This document shows positions 35,152 to 44,720 of a stretch of 64,000 nucleotides of DNA, piece by piece. The stretch covers positions 154,536-218,535 of the forward strand of contig NZ_BMTO01000007.1 in the NCBI RefSeq assembly GCF_014649715.1. Direction: 5' to 3'. Source of the stretch: Streptomyces lateritius (lineage in GTDB: Bacteria; Actinomycetota; Actinomycetes; Streptomycetales; Streptomycetaceae). How positions within the stretch are numbered: the first letter of the stretch is position 1; each line of letters opens with the position of its first letter. The notes under the pieces are model-generated. The model did no database searches, was not told the DNA's origin, and saw only the letters and a program-made list of their open reading frames with translations. The position numbers and the translations under genes are program-made.

Positions 35152-35369
35152 TCACGACGCGGCACGCGGAGCTCCGCCCCCGCGGCCGGCCGCCGATCCG
35201 GTCGCCGCCGGATGGTCGGCTGCCACCTCGAGCACGGCCGAGGACAGATCCTTCCGCCACAGGAAACGGGGTGCGACAGCGAGCAGCCTGATCAGAATCC
35301 CGTCCGCGACCGACCGGTTGTAGCCGGGTCCGGCCAGTCCAGCGCCGGCCCCGTCAGTTCGTGCGTCAT
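35152..35369 (-). pseudogene. Possible frameshifted small gene
   Basis: From the ATG at 35367-35369 the frame reads MTHELTGPALDWPD and stops early. One base shift near 35330 restores a well-biased frame, GYNRSVADGILIRLLAVAPR and FLWRKDLSSAVLEVAADHP, that ends at 35152, against the stop of the convergent neighbour. Family unknown. It could equally be a sequencing indel. Confidence 0.35.
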
Positions 35370-35594
35370 CCGTTCATCCTGCCCGGCACACGGCTGGTGA
35401 CCAAGCGGGGCTGGGGCTGTCCCGCCACGCGGCCAGCCCGCATCCGGCCGTAGTGGCATCGGCGGGTCTGGTCGTTTCCCGGCGCCAGGGACGCTGGAAG
35501 TTCCATGACCCGCTTCCCACCGAGCCCTTGAGTTCATCGTCACCCGATGGCTCAGGCCCCGTACATCGGAGACATCCCATGAGGATCCATCGCC

Positions 35595-35738
35595 GTGGAC
35601 GACGTACACGCGGAGTACAGCCGGCTGCGCGAACTCGGAGTGCGCTTCACTCAGGATCCGCTGGAGATGAGCCCGATCACCACTGCGGTGCTGGACGACA
35701 CCTGCGGCAACCTGATCCAGATCGTGCACAGCGAGTAG
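35595..35738 (+). pseudogene. VOC/glyoxalase C-terminal fragment
   Basis: 48 codons reading VDDVHAEYSRLRELGVRFTQ, DPLEMSPITTAVLDDTCGNL and IQIVHSE, the last beta-alpha-beta-beta-beta unit of a VOC-fold protein. The start and first half of the domain are absent upstream. Confidence 0.65.
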
Positions 35739-35794
35739 GAAACGGGCGTCAGGCGCCCGACGACCGCCGATCGGGACCGGGGCCAGGATCCGGA

Positions 35795-36331
35795 TCAGGC
35801 GCCGATGAGCCCGGCCGCCCGTTGCAGCCATGCCCGGAGAGCTGCGAAGTCACGACCCATGAGACCCCGGCGCGGATCGACACGGTGGAGCAGGGCATGT
35901 CCTCGATGGTGCGCGGAGACCCAGGTTCGATCGATGCCGGTGATCTCGTCGTCGACCCAGGCGAATGAACGCCCTGCCGCCCAGCCGACAAGAGCGCGGG
36001 TCTTCCAGTGCAGCCCGTTCCGCTCGTCCCGCTCATCGACGTCGGACGGCTCCGGCCACGTCACCACGGGCAACGGCGACAGGCCGATTCGAGGAGCGAC
36101 ACACTCGTTCGCGTCATCCATCCAGCTCGTGGCCCACACCAGATCGCACGGCAATGCTGCCAGCCGGGGCCCGTGCTCAGGGTCGATCCTCGCCAGCAGC
36201 GGATTCGAGCCGCCCTCCCGCGCTTCGGGGCCGGGCGGATACGTCCGATACCGCTCCGGCGACGCGCCGAACGGGATGAGTGGTCCGTCGACATCCAGGA
36301 AGAGCAGCGGATGTCGCACAGAACTGGTCAC
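35795..36331 (-). CDS. HAD-like hydrolase
   Basis: A 178-aa protein from the GTG at 36329-36331. Upstream in-frame codons are rejected because the family starts just before the motif-I strand, and TATCGT lies 6 nt upstream as a possible -10 of a leaderless mRNA. Motif I is HPLLFLDVDGPLIPFG; a second motif region is LVWATSWMDDAN and a late acidic loop is FAWVDDEITGIDR. The set fits a small HAD-fold phosphatase-like family common in Streptomyces. Substrate unknown. Confidence 0.8.
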   Translation of the reverse strand: MTSSVRHPLLFLDVDGPLIPFGASPERYRTYPPGPEAREGGSNPLLARIDPEHGPRLAALPCDLVWATSWMDDANECVAPRIGLSPLPVVTWPEPSDVDERDERNGLHWKTRALVGWAAGRSFAWVDDEITGIDRTWVSAHHRGHALLHRVDPRRGLMGRDFAALRAWLQRAAGLIGA

Positions 36332-36919
36332 AGCAGCACGATAGCGGCTGGTTCCGGTGGCCACGGGGCGTGGCTCGACGATGACCATGCGCGGGGTCGG
36401 CCGCCTGCCCTTCACTGCGCCTGGAAGTTCGCGACCGAGATGCTCTACGTGACGAGCGGGGCGTACGGAGTGCCCTTCGAGGTCATCGAACGGGGAAGCT
36501 GCCACGCCGCGCCTCTCGCCCTGATCCGCCTCATCCATACCCTCGCCCGCGAGAGCACCTCGGGGTACGGCCGCAAGGTCGGCCCGGCACCTCCGCGGCA
36601 ACGCCCGGCCAGGACCGAGGCCGGATCCCGGTCCGGGGCCGGTGCCGAAGCCGAGTCCGGGGCTCATGCCCATGACCATGCTGAGGTTGAAGTTGCGGTC
36701 GAAGCGGAGACTGTGCGGCGAAGGCGAGGCCGGTGACGGACGCCGGCGCGCATCGGGATCTGCCGATGCGCCGCCCCTGGTGTCCTGTGGCAACGCCGGG
36801 ACCATGGACCTGCTGGAACGGGCGGACGTCACGTCCTGGAGGCGATTCGCCCAGCGGCCCGCCGGGCCGGCCTGCCCGTGGAGGTCATCCACGTGATCAC
36901 CATCCTGCCCACGGAACCG
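36332..36919. other. Gap with scattered coding-like scraps
   Basis: About 590 bases. Plus-strand pieces such as MLYVTSGAYGVPFEVIERGS (about 36440) and VLEAIRPAARRAGLPVEVIH (about 36833) look protein-like but lie in different frames without starts. I cannot name them. No terminator or RNA gene seen. Confidence 0.3.
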
Positions 36920-37474
36920 TCAGGCCGCGGACCAGCCCTTCGATTCCGGCTTCCAGTCCTTGACAAGGAGCCCGAGGAGCACCTCGTCCAGGAACGCGCC
37001 CATGACCCAGGCCGAGGAGCGCAGCACGCCCTCGCGGACGAAGCCGTTGCGCTCGGCGGAGCGAAGCATCGCGAAGTTGTCCGACAGCGTCTCGATCTGC
37101 AGCCGCTGCAGGCCCCGCACGACGAACCCGTAGTGGCACAGCACCGCGACCACGTCCGTGCCGTAGCCCTTGCCGCGGGAGGACGGCAACAGTCCAAGGC
37201 CGATGTGCGCGGACCGATTGTGGTTGTCGATCCCCCACAGCACCGCGGTCCCGACCAGGGTGCCGCCGCCCAGCTCCACCACGGAGAACTGGACGCTCCC
37301 CTGCTCCTTGTCGTCCACCACGAGCCGCGGATCCTTCGATCCGGGCGTGATCGGCCGCCACGGCCCGCCTTCGGCCCGCGACGCGTTGACCACGTCGTCG
37401 TAGAGCTCGGCCCGCAGGATCGGTATGTCGTCCTCGTGCCGGGCCCTGAGCCCGACCTTGTCACCTCTGAGCAT
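36920..37474 (-). CDS. GNAT N-acetyltransferase (RimJ/RimL-like)
   Basis: A 184-aa protein from the ATG at 37472-37474. The GNAT fold is recognisable: VGLRARHEDDIPILRAELYD at the N-terminus, then LVGTAVLWGIDNHNRSAHIG, LGLLPSSRGKGYGTDVVAVL (acetyl-CoA pyrophosphate loop) and LQIETLSDNFAMLRSAERNG. It would acetylate an amine, protein N-terminus or small molecule; the substrate is unknown. Confidence 0.88.
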   Translation of the reverse strand: MLRGDKVGLRARHEDDIPILRAELYDDVVNASRAEGGPWRPITPGSKDPRLVVDDKEQGSVQFSVVELGGGTLVGTAVLWGIDNHNRSAHIGLGLLPSSRGKGYGTDVVAVLCHYGFVVRGLQRLQIETLSDNFAMLRSAERNGFVREGVLRSSAWVMGAFLDEVLLGLLVKDWKPESKGWSAA

Positions 37475-37670
37475 GCAAGCTTCCTATCCGACCGGGCCGG
37501 CCGGCGGCAAACCGATATGCGGTCGTCTCGTTTTGGCGCAGGCTGGTAGGGGATGAGGACGCCGGCGATTGCCGACGAACGTGAGGACGTGCTGGGCTCG
37601 GCGCCCGTGGCGCCTGGGCGGGCGGCGGCAGCCTCGAGCCGGTCCGCCCGCACGACCCTGCTCAAGCTGC

Positions 37671-38057
37671 TCAGCTGTCGGCGTCCTGCGGGTACCAGCG
37701 CAGTTCGACCGTGTTGCCGTCCGGGTCCTTGACGTAGACCGACTGTGCCGAGCCGCGCGCGCCCCAGCGCGGGACGGGGCCCTCGATGACGTCGAACGTC
37801 CCGCCGTCGATGACCTCCTGCCAGTCGAGCGGGTCGACGACCAGACAGATGTGGTCGACATTGGACTCACCTCGCGGACGGGAGAAGAGGTCGATGACGG
37901 TGCTCTCGTCGATACGCACGGACGGGAAGGGCACCTTGCCGGCCCGCCACTCCTCGACCCGCTCGGGCGCGAGGCCGAGAGGGCCGGTGTAGAACTCCAG
38001 CGCCTTGTCGACGTCGGTCACGTTGAGCACCAGGTGGTCGAAGGCTTTGACTCGCAT
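37671..38057 (-). CDS. VOC-family (glyoxalase/bleomycin-resistance-like) protein
   Basis: A 128-aa single VOC domain from the ATG at 38055-38057. It begins FDHLVLNVTDVDKALEFYTG and carries metal-ligand candidates His8 (FDHLVL), the central NVDHICLVV and the final VYVKDPDGNTVELRWYP (Glu). The length fits a typical single-domain, domain-swapped dimer. It could be a dioxygenase, lyase or binding protein; sequence does not decide. Confidence 0.85.
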   Translation of the reverse strand: MRVKAFDHLVLNVTDVDKALEFYTGPLGLAPERVEEWRAGKVPFPSVRIDESTVIDLFSRPRGESNVDHICLVVDPLDWQEVIDGGTFDVIEGPVPRWGARGSAQSVYVKDPDGNTVELRWYPQDADS

Positions 38058-38456
38058 GGTGAGGTCTCCAAGTCTTCTTGATTTCTCGTCAGCTCGGCGA
38101 GATCGGGGTCGGCGACGACGGGCCCTGCGGTGGATCCGTCGCAGCCAGGAAACGTTTTACCTTGTCGTGCCGGGCAGCAGGGACGGCCACGTCGGCTTCG
38201 CCCTCGCAAGCAAGCCCGTGCTGCTCGCGCAACGGACGCTCGCGACGCGTGAGGTCGGCAGTGAACATCGGTCACCCGCTGACTCCAGCATCGGTCCGCT
38301 GCCCATGAACGCTCTCCCGTGGAGACTCGTGAAGTGGGCGGCGGTGCGGGGCGCAGCCCGGCAACAGGACCTGCTCGTGCAGGGGGCGGTGCGAGAAGCG
38401 GCGGATGGGGGCCCTCCTCTCCGAGGGGAGGAGGACCCTGGTCCCGGGGAACGTGC
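38058..38456. other. Gap before the GH6 gene end
   Basis: About 400 bases with no convincing gene; it contains the GH6 terminator at its right end. Confidence 0.4.
38413..38434 (-). terminator. Hairpin terminator after the GH6 gene
   Basis: CCTCCTCTCC (38413-38422) pairs with GGGGAGGAGG (38425-38434) with one mismatch, 23 nt past the stop codon on the minus strand. Confidence 0.6.
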
Positions 38457-39965
38457 TCAGCGGCCGTCGATGAGTGCGTCGGCGAGGTCCGGGGAGAAGG
38501 AGCCGGCCGGCGGGGAGCCCGCCGGGCATTCGGCGGAGTCGCCGTCCGAGTCACCCGGGTTCTTGATCCACAGGAGGTACTCGGCGCCGCCCGTGCCGGC
38601 CCGAGAGGTCACACCCAGCTTGCGCCCTGCCGGGTTGCAGAAGCCGACGTGCCCGCTGCTCGGGACGCCGGGCGTCACGTAGGCGCCGTTGCCGTTGCGG
38701 GCGGTGTCCACGACCCACCGGGCGTCGACGCCGAAGTCGGCCTTGAGCTGGGTCGCCAGTTTGCTGCCGTACTGGTTGGAGATCTCCGTGGAGTCGAAGT
38801 TCGAGACGCCGATGGAGACCCCGCGGGCCATCGAGACGCCGGAGCGGTTGAGCAGATAGGCCATCCGCTTCAGGCCGATGCCTCCGTTGCCGCTGAGGTC
38901 GTGCCCGAGGGTCCAGGTGGCGTTGCCTCCGTCGAGGTATGTCTGGACGAAGCCGCCCTGCGCCCTGAGGTGCTGGTTGGCGTACCAGAGCATGTCGAAG
39001 CGCGCTTCGAGGGCCGCTCCCGAGATGCACCCCGGGTCGGAGGACTGGGCGACCGCGTCCGGCTCCAGGATCACGACGGCCGGGCGGCCTTCGATGCCCT
39101 GGGCGAAGGCGTCGATCCACTCCTTGTAGCGGTCGGCGTCGGCGGAGCCGCCCGAGGACGCGCCGCCGCAGTCACGGCCGGGGATGTTGTAGGCGACGAG
39201 CACGGGGAGCTTCCCCTTGGCGGCCGCCGCGCCCACATAGTTGCTCACCTCGGCCCGGATGCCGGTGGCGGCGTTGCCGTCGGCATCCCAATTGCCGAAC
39301 CACTTCACGGTGTTGTGGTCGGCGATGGCCGCCTTGATCTTCGAGGCGCGGGGGTCCGTCGTGCCCCGCACCCACCTCATCGCGGTGCTGTCGGGGTCGG
39401 TGTGGAAGCCTTCGCGCGCCGTCGACGTGGTCAGCGAGACGTTGTCCAGGACGATGTCCGTCCTGACGTTCTGGCCGCCGACCTGGAAGTCGATGTGCCC
39501 GTCGTTCGAATCCAGCGTGGACGTGAAGGTCCAGCTGAACCGCTTGGCCGTGGTGGTCAGGCCGAGTTCGTTCTCCAGGGACGTGGGGTACGGCGCGGTC
39601 CCCAGCTGGACCGTCGACTTGATCTTCGTGGTCCTGGAGGCCTTGGCGTCGAATGACAGGGTGTACGTGACGCCTGGACGCAGCTTGATGTCGTTCTGCC
39701 CCACGACCGCGCGATACCACTGACCGACCTGGTTCGCGGGAGCCGGTTCCACCGTGGCCCGCAGCGCGCCGTCCACGGAGTTCACCGTGACGCCCGAACT
39801 CCCCCACCAGTACGCGGTGTCCGTGGTGAAGGTGCCGTTGCGCGCCAGTTCGCCGTAGACAGCCTGCTCCGGTGCCGCCTCGGCCGCCGCGGCGGGGACG
39901 GTGAGCAGGGCTGCGGCGAGCGCGCATGCGCTGACGGTGGTGAGTGCTATGGAGGTGTTTCTCAT
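38457..39965 (-). CDS. Secreted cellulase, CBM4/9-like module plus GH6
   Basis: A 502-aa protein from the ATG at 39963-39965. The signal peptide (1-about 30) ends AAEAAP. Residues about 38-180 are a jelly-roll carbohydrate-binding module of the CBM4_9 type (NGTFTTDTAYWW; VTYTLSFDAKAS; VLDNVSL). The GH6 domain (about 195-500) has LVAYNIPGRDCGG with catalytic-acid candidate Asp265, VVILEPDAVA with Asp303, TYLDGGNATW and VVDTARNGNG. The general fold and open-looking loops suggest an endo-type cellulase, but loop lengths were not measured. It acts outside the cell on beta-1,4-glucan. A degenerate CebR-like palindrome lies upstream. Confidence 0.92.
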   Translation of the reverse strand: MRNTSIALTTVSACALAAALLTVPAAAAEAAPEQAVYGELARNGTFTTDTAYWWGSSGVTVNSVDGALRATVEPAPANQVGQWYRAVVGQNDIKLRPGVTYTLSFDAKASRTTKIKSTVQLGTAPYPTSLENELGLTTTAKRFSWTFTSTLDSNDGHIDFQVGGQNVRTDIVLDNVSLTTSTAREGFHTDPDSTAMRWVRGTTDPRASKIKAAIADHNTVKWFGNWDADGNAATGIRAEVSNYVGAAAAKGKLPVLVAYNIPGRDCGGASSGGSADADRYKEWIDAFAQGIEGRPAVVILEPDAVAQSSDPGCISGAALEARFDMLWYANQHLRAQGGFVQTYLDGGNATWTLGHDLSGNGGIGLKRMAYLLNRSGVSMARGVSIGVSNFDSTEISNQYGSKLATQLKADFGVDARWVVDTARNGNGAYVTPGVPSSGHVGFCNPAGRKLGVTSRAGTGGAEYLLWIKNPGDSDGDSAECPAGSPPAGSFSPDLADALIDGR

Positions 39966-40025
39966 GCTCGGCCTTCTATGAACTTCTTGGTCTTCTTGGA
40001 TGGCACTGCCTGCGTCCCGGCGGGC

Positions 40026-40037
40026 GGAAGCGTTCCC
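40026..40037. promoter_or_regulatory. GGAAGCGTTCCC, degenerate CebR-like palindrome
   Basis: It lies about 60 nt upstream of the GH6 start. The Streptomyces cellulose-utilisation repressor CebR binds TGGGAGCGCTCCCA; this site keeps the centre but differs at several positions. Tentative. Confidence 0.3.
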
Positions 40038-40260
40038 TGAGCGAGGGGGTCCTTCTTCAACCGGTGTGACGCACCGCCGAGAGAAAGTCTTCGTGTGTGT
40101 TCCAACCCAGCTGCCCGTCCCCGTTGTTCGAACATGCGGTCCTCTTGGTCAGGTCGGCTCATTCAAGAGGAGAGGTGAACACGTGTCCATCTTCGGCGGG
40201 GGTGCTCCTCCTCGGCTCGCGGCCCGTTTGCGGGCCGGCGGAGCGACACCGAGGACAAGG

Positions 40261-40292
40261 GCGCCCCGCCGACGGGGGAGACGGCGGGGCGC
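40261..40292. terminator. Orphan hairpin in the GH6/SDR divergent region
   Basis: GCGCCCCGCCG (40261-40271) and CGGCGGGGCGC (40282-40292) form a perfect 11-bp stem. Both flanking genes point away, so it terminates neither. It could end a small RNA or short ORF in this 517-bp divergent gap. Confidence 0.5.
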
Positions 40293-40482
40293 TCTCAGTG
40301 TGACAGGCGCGGGCTGCGAACGAGTCCGTTTCCCCTCTCTTCCACCGAGCGGGCGTGCGCGAGCCGACCGGGCGCGGTAAGCGTGCCCGTACGCGGATAG
40401 GGGCACGACGTGGTGCATGCGGCCCACTGACTCTGAGGCACTGCTGATGCCTCTCCTCGGGGCCGTGACAAGATCCACCGGC

Positions 40483-41235
40483 ATGAGGACTGAACGAACT
40501 GAACCGGCGGATCGGCCCGTCGCCCTGGTCACCGGTTCCACGTCGGGGATCGGGGAGGCCGTCGCGCGCAGGCTGGCGAAGGACGGGATGCGGGTCGTCG
40601 TGCACTCGCGGCGCAGTGCGGAGGCCGGGGAGGCTCTGGCAGCGGAGCTCGACGGGGCGTACCTGCGGGCGGATCTGGCGGTGGAGGACGAGACTCGCGG
40701 GCTGGTCGAGGCGGCACTCGACCGGTTCGGGCGGCTGGACGTGCTGGTGAACAACGCCGGCATCAGTTGGCCGATCCCTCACGACGACTTGGCCGCGGCG
40801 ACGCCCGTGGACTGGCGGCAGCTGCTGGAAGTCAATCTGATCGCGCCGTGGGTGCTGTGCACGGAGGCACTTCCGGCGCTGCGCCGGTCCCCCGCGGGCG
40901 GCAGCATCGTGAACATCACCAGTCACGCCGGGGTGCGTCCCAAGGGCTCCTCCGTGCCGTACGCGGCGAGCAAGGCCGCGCTGAACCATGTGACGCGGCT
41001 GCTCGCGGCCGCGCTCGGGCCGGAGGTGCGGGTCAACGCGGTCGCTCCCGGGCTGGTGGACACACCCATGACCAAAAGCTGGAGCCAGGCACAGGAGTTG
41101 TGGCGCGAGAGCGCGCCCATGCGGCGTCCGGCTCAGCCGGCCGACGTCGCCGACCTGGTGGCTTCGATGGTCTCCAGTGACTACCTCACCGGCGAGGTCG
41201 TCGTGCTCGACGGAGGCCTGAACCTGACCCGATGA
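40483..41235 (+). CDS. Short-chain dehydrogenase/reductase (FabG-like)
   Basis: A 250-aa protein from the ATG at 40483, chosen since an upstream Met 22 codons earlier lacks family support. NAD(P)-binding motif TGSTSGIG at 17-24, NNAG near 92, catalytic Ser147 (NITSHAG), Tyr160 and Lys164 (YAASK), and the C-terminal YLTGEVVVLDGGLNLTR. It is a classical SDR that interconverts a carbonyl and an alcohol; the substrate is not assignable. Single gene, divergent from the cellulase. Confidence 0.92.
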   Translation: MRTERTEPADRPVALVTGSTSGIGEAVARRLAKDGMRVVVHSRRSAEAGEALAAELDGAYLRADLAVEDETRGLVEAALDRFGRLDVLVNNAGISWPIPHDDLAAATPVDWRQLLEVNLIAPWVLCTEALPALRRSPAGGSIVNITSHAGVRPKGSSVPYAASKAALNHVTRLLAAALGPEVRVNAVAPGLVDTPMTKSWSQAQELWRESAPMRRPAQPADVADLVASMVSSDYLTGEVVVLDGGLNLTR

Positions 41236-41669
41236 CCTGACCTGACCGTCCCGCTTCCAGTCCTTCGTCCTCCCTCCGCACGGCAAACGGCAGAAGGCGG
41301 GCCCGGCACGCCGCCGCACGGTGCCCCTCAGCGGCTCGGCGCGCGCGAACCCGCGAGCGGGCCCATCCTGAGCGTGGAGCCCGCCCGGGAGCCCTTCGCA
41401 CGTCGACCGGGCGGGCCGCAGAGGCGTCGTTGTGTCAGGGCGTCCCGGCCCCTGGGCCGTGTCCGGAAGGTAGCGCCGTCTGCCCGCAGGGCAGGGCCCG
41501 CGGCGTCTGGTGCGTGCGATCGCAAGGCGGAGGGTCGCCCTTCGTACGGGGCGTACTCGGGTGATCCCGGCAACGCGGCGAGCGTGCGGACCAGGCGTCG
41601 CGGGCCAGGCGGGACTTCACGGACACGGCCTACGGGCTGTCCCGCAGGGGCCGAGGGCCGACAGCGCCG
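41236..41669. other. Gap between convergent SDR and helical-repeat genes
   Basis: About 430 bases without a supported gene, RNA or clear terminator. Confidence 0.4.
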
Positions 41670-44600
41670 CTACCGCGCCAGGTAGTCCTGCCGCAGGGCG
41701 TTGAGGATTTCGGCGGCCTCGGGGAGTTCCGCCTTTCTGCAGCGCGCCGCTGCCGCCGTCAGACGGACGACGGCCTCCTTGAACAGGCCGAGGCCGTTGC
41801 CCTCGATCAGGGCCGCGATCCGGACGGCTTCCGCACGCGGCACCTCGCCGTGCTCATCCCCCTGTTCGTGGGCGGCGATGGCGGTTTCCGCCTCCCTCAG
41901 TGCCTCCGGGAAGCGTTCGGCCTCCGCCAGGACGCGGGCGCGGCGGTAGTGCACGGTGCCGCTCTCGTACCAGGGAACGAAGTTCTCGGTGCCTTCCGGC
42001 ACAGCGGCCCGGACCTCGTCGGCCTGCGCCAAGTGGCCCAGTGCCGTGTCCAGGCCTTCGCTTCCCTGGGACAGCATGGTGAGGCGCGCGAACTCGCACA
42101 TCATGTTGATGATCAAGGACGGGTTCGGTGCCTCGGCGTGGGACGCGACGGCGCGCGCGTACGCCGTGCCCGCCGCGTCCCAGCGGTCGGCCATCGCCAG
42201 CGCGGTGGCCGCTTCCGCCGCCACCAGGGTGTGCACCGCGCGGTCGTCCTCCTCCCACCCGGCGACGGTGTCGGCCAGCCGGAGGAACTCCTCAGCCGCG
42301 GGCAGGTACTCCTCCAACTCCCGCAGTCCCCGCGCCAGCGTCAGCCGCGCCTGGGCGAGCAGACGTTCGTCGAGGGCGGAGGCGGCCTCGTCGGAGAGGA
42401 CGGATTCCAGTACGGCGACGGCATCGGCCCGCTGCCCGGTGCGCGCGAGGACATCGGCGAGCTGGAGCCGCATGTCGGTGGCCTCGTTGTACGCACCGTC
42501 CTGGTCGAACCGCGCGGCGGCCTCCGAGAGGTGCCGCACGGCGCCGCCGTGGTCCCCGAGACGCGAGGCGGCGTGGCCGAGCAGCCCGTACGTCGGTGCC
42601 AGCTGGAAATCCGTGTCGTCGTAGCGGACCGCGTCGGCGATGGCCTGGTGCAGCAGTTCCACCGCCTCCGCCGGCTCCTCCTTGGCCAGCAGGATCTGGG
42701 CCAGCAGGGCGCGCGGGCGCGATCCGCGCCAGGGCCGGCCGGAGTCCTCGACGTTCTTCAGCGCCGCGCGCAGCTCCGCCTCCGCGCGCACGATGTCACC
42801 CCGGCGGCCGGCCATGTCGGCCACGAACTGCCGCGCGTTGGCGACCTGGTGGGGGACGGCCAGGCGCTCCGCCTCCATGTGCAGTGTCCGGGCGTGTTCC
42901 TCGAACAGCTCGACGGCGGGGGCGGTGGGCTCCGGCAGCTGCCGCAGCACCTCCTGATAGGCGGCGAAGGTGCAGGAGTAGAGCACACCGAGGTACTCCA
43001 GTACGCGCTCCGCCTTCCTCTCGGCTTCGGACTCGGGCTCCCCCTCCCCCGGGGCCTCGCCGGTCAGAGGGGCCTCGGTCTTGAGGCGCTCCACTTCGCG
43101 CCGGGCCTCGTCGAGGCCGGCCTGGACCGCCTCCGTGTCGGGCCGGTCGGTACGGGAGTCCGGTGCCTCGTCCGCCTGCGGGGACCGGCCATCGTCCGTA
43201 CCGCCGTCCGTGCTCTCGTCGGGGGCGGTCGTCCAGGCGAAGACGCGCGTCCGGGCGGAGAGGGCGTGCCAGGGCATCCCGAGCCGCTCGAACAGCACCT
43301 CGGCCCGCCGCAGCTCGGTGATGCTCTCCGCGTTGAAGTCCTCCTGCGAGAGCAGGTACGCGCGGTGTTCGGCGAGCTCCGCGTGCAGCAGGTCCTCGGG
43401 GCCGAGCCGGGGGTCGTGGGTGGTGTTCGCGTCCGCCAACCGTTCGGCGACACGGGCCCACAGCCTGTTGCTGCCGGGATGCCCCTGGGCGGCCAGGCGC
43501 CGTGCCTGGCGTACCAGGGAGACGAAATCCTCGGGAACGTCCGGCACGGCGGCGGCCGCACCGGCGGCCGTGGGGACGACCGCCGTCCGCCTCCCGGCCA
43601 CGGAAGAGTGTGTGACGGAGGTCCGCAGGCCGAGCGGCAGCGGCTCGTCGAGCAGCGGGGGCTGGGCGAGGCGCAGCCGTCGGCGGTCTCCGACGGCCGA
43701 CGTGCCGTTGCGCGCGTCGAAGGCGGTGGAGAGCCGGTCCGCCTCCGAACGGACATGGCCGAGGAGTTCGGTTGCGGTCCAGTTCCGCCCGGGCGGGCCG
43801 GCGACGGCGGTGTCGGCGTGTCCGTCGTCGACGAGACGGTGGAGCAGCACCTCGGCGCCGGTGAGGAAGCCGAGGCGGGCCAGCGGAGCGCCGGTCGCCT
43901 CGAACAGCGGGCGGTTCTCCGCCAGGATCTCCAGTCCTCGCCCCTCGTTGCGGGACAGGGCGCAGAATTCCAGGTGCAGACCGACCTCGTCCTGCATGCC
44001 CGTGTTGCCACGGACCCGCCGGTAGCCGGTGAGGTGGTGGGAGCGGGCCTCGTCCGCACGACCGGCGCGCAGCAGCGGCAGCAGGGCGCGCGCCTGGCTC
44101 ATCTGCGGCTCCTCGCTGCAACCGATGGTCCCGTCGAGGACCGGTCGCCAGCTCTCGAGAGCCGCGGCGTCGTCGCCCGACGTCACCTGGTGCCAGGCGA
44201 AGTGCCGGGTTTCGCATGCTTCGCAGTCACTCAGTTCGGTACGGGGCCGGGTGGCCCACAGGTCGTAGGCGTCGGCGACGCCGTCACCGGTGTGGGAGGC
44301 GACGTGGTAGCGCATCGCCGCCACCGGCTGCATGCCGTGGTCCGCCTTCTCGTAGCGGGTGCGCATCTGGTCGATCCAGCCCTGGACGGTGGCCAGGGGC
44401 ACCTCGGGCACCTGCAACAGGGACGTCGTCACCCACTTGAAGCGCCAGAAGATCTGGTGGGCCTCCCACTGGCTGAAGGATTCGGGGGCGGTGTCCCACA
44501 GCTTGAGGAGGCGGGCGAAGGTGACGGGGGACTTGCGGTGCTCGCCGGTGAACTCGTACGCCGACATCAGCTCGAGCAGGGCCGTGACGAGGACGTCCGG

Positions 44601-44720
44601 CTTGTCGAAGGGTTCGGCGGCCTCGACGAGTTCCTCGGCGGTGATGGTGCGCTGCAGGCCGTGGGGGCGTTCGTTGTTCTCGCGCAGCGCCTCGACCACG
44701 GCCTCGGGGGTGTCCAGCAT
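41670..44720 (-). CDS. Large TPR-like helical-repeat protein paired with HSP90
   Basis: A 1016-aa protein. The ATG at 44718-44720 directly abuts the stop of the HSP90 gene (TAG-ATG), with AAGGAA inside that gene as ribosome-binding site, so translation is coupled. No signal peptide or membrane segment. Residues about 20-330 are a helical domain with Cys-rich ELSDCEACETRHFAWHQV. A low-complexity linker rich in Asp/Gly/Pro/Thr lies near 500-545. Residues about 590-1010 show repeated TPR-like helix pairs (for example AEAVELLHQAIADAVRYDD, GLLGHAASRLGDHGGAVRHL, LEEYLPAAEEFLRLADTVAG). It probably binds HSP90 or its clients. Function not described to my knowledge. Confidence 0.85.
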   Translation of the reverse strand: MLDTPEAVVEALRENNERPHGLQRTITAEELVEAAEPFDKPDVLVTALLELMSAYEFTGEHRKSPVTFARLLKLWDTAPESFSQWEAHQIFWRFKWVTTSLLQVPEVPLATVQGWIDQMRTRYEKADHGMQPVAAMRYHVASHTGDGVADAYDLWATRPRTELSDCEACETRHFAWHQVTSGDDAAALESWRPVLDGTIGCSEEPQMSQARALLPLLRAGRADEARSHHLTGYRRVRGNTGMQDEVGLHLEFCALSRNEGRGLEILAENRPLFEATGAPLARLGFLTGAEVLLHRLVDDGHADTAVAGPPGRNWTATELLGHVRSEADRLSTAFDARNGTSAVGDRRRLRLAQPPLLDEPLPLGLRTSVTHSSVAGRRTAVVPTAAGAAAAVPDVPEDFVSLVRQARRLAAQGHPGSNRLWARVAERLADANTTHDPRLGPEDLLHAELAEHRAYLLSQEDFNAESITELRRAEVLFERLGMPWHALSARTRVFAWTTAPDESTDGGTDDGRSPQADEAPDSRTDRPDTEAVQAGLDEARREVERLKTEAPLTGEAPGEGEPESEAERKAERVLEYLGVLYSCTFAAYQEVLRQLPEPTAPAVELFEEHARTLHMEAERLAVPHQVANARQFVADMAGRRGDIVRAEAELRAALKNVEDSGRPWRGSRPRALLAQILLAKEEPAEAVELLHQAIADAVRYDDTDFQLAPTYGLLGHAASRLGDHGGAVRHLSEAAARFDQDGAYNEATDMRLQLADVLARTGQRADAVAVLESVLSDEAASALDERLLAQARLTLARGLRELEEYLPAAEEFLRLADTVAGWEEDDRAVHTLVAAEAATALAMADRWDAAGTAYARAVASHAEAPNPSLIINMMCEFARLTMLSQGSEGLDTALGHLAQADEVRAAVPEGTENFVPWYESGTVHYRRARVLAEAERFPEALREAETAIAAHEQGDEHGEVPRAEAVRIAALIEGNGLGLFKEAVVRLTAAAARCRKAELPEAAEILNALRQDYLAR

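Noticed and set aside
40183..40380. 65-codon ORF behind a good ribosome-binding site
   Set aside because: It is extremely Arg-rich with hairpins inside, more like non-coding DNA read as protein; kept only as a finding.
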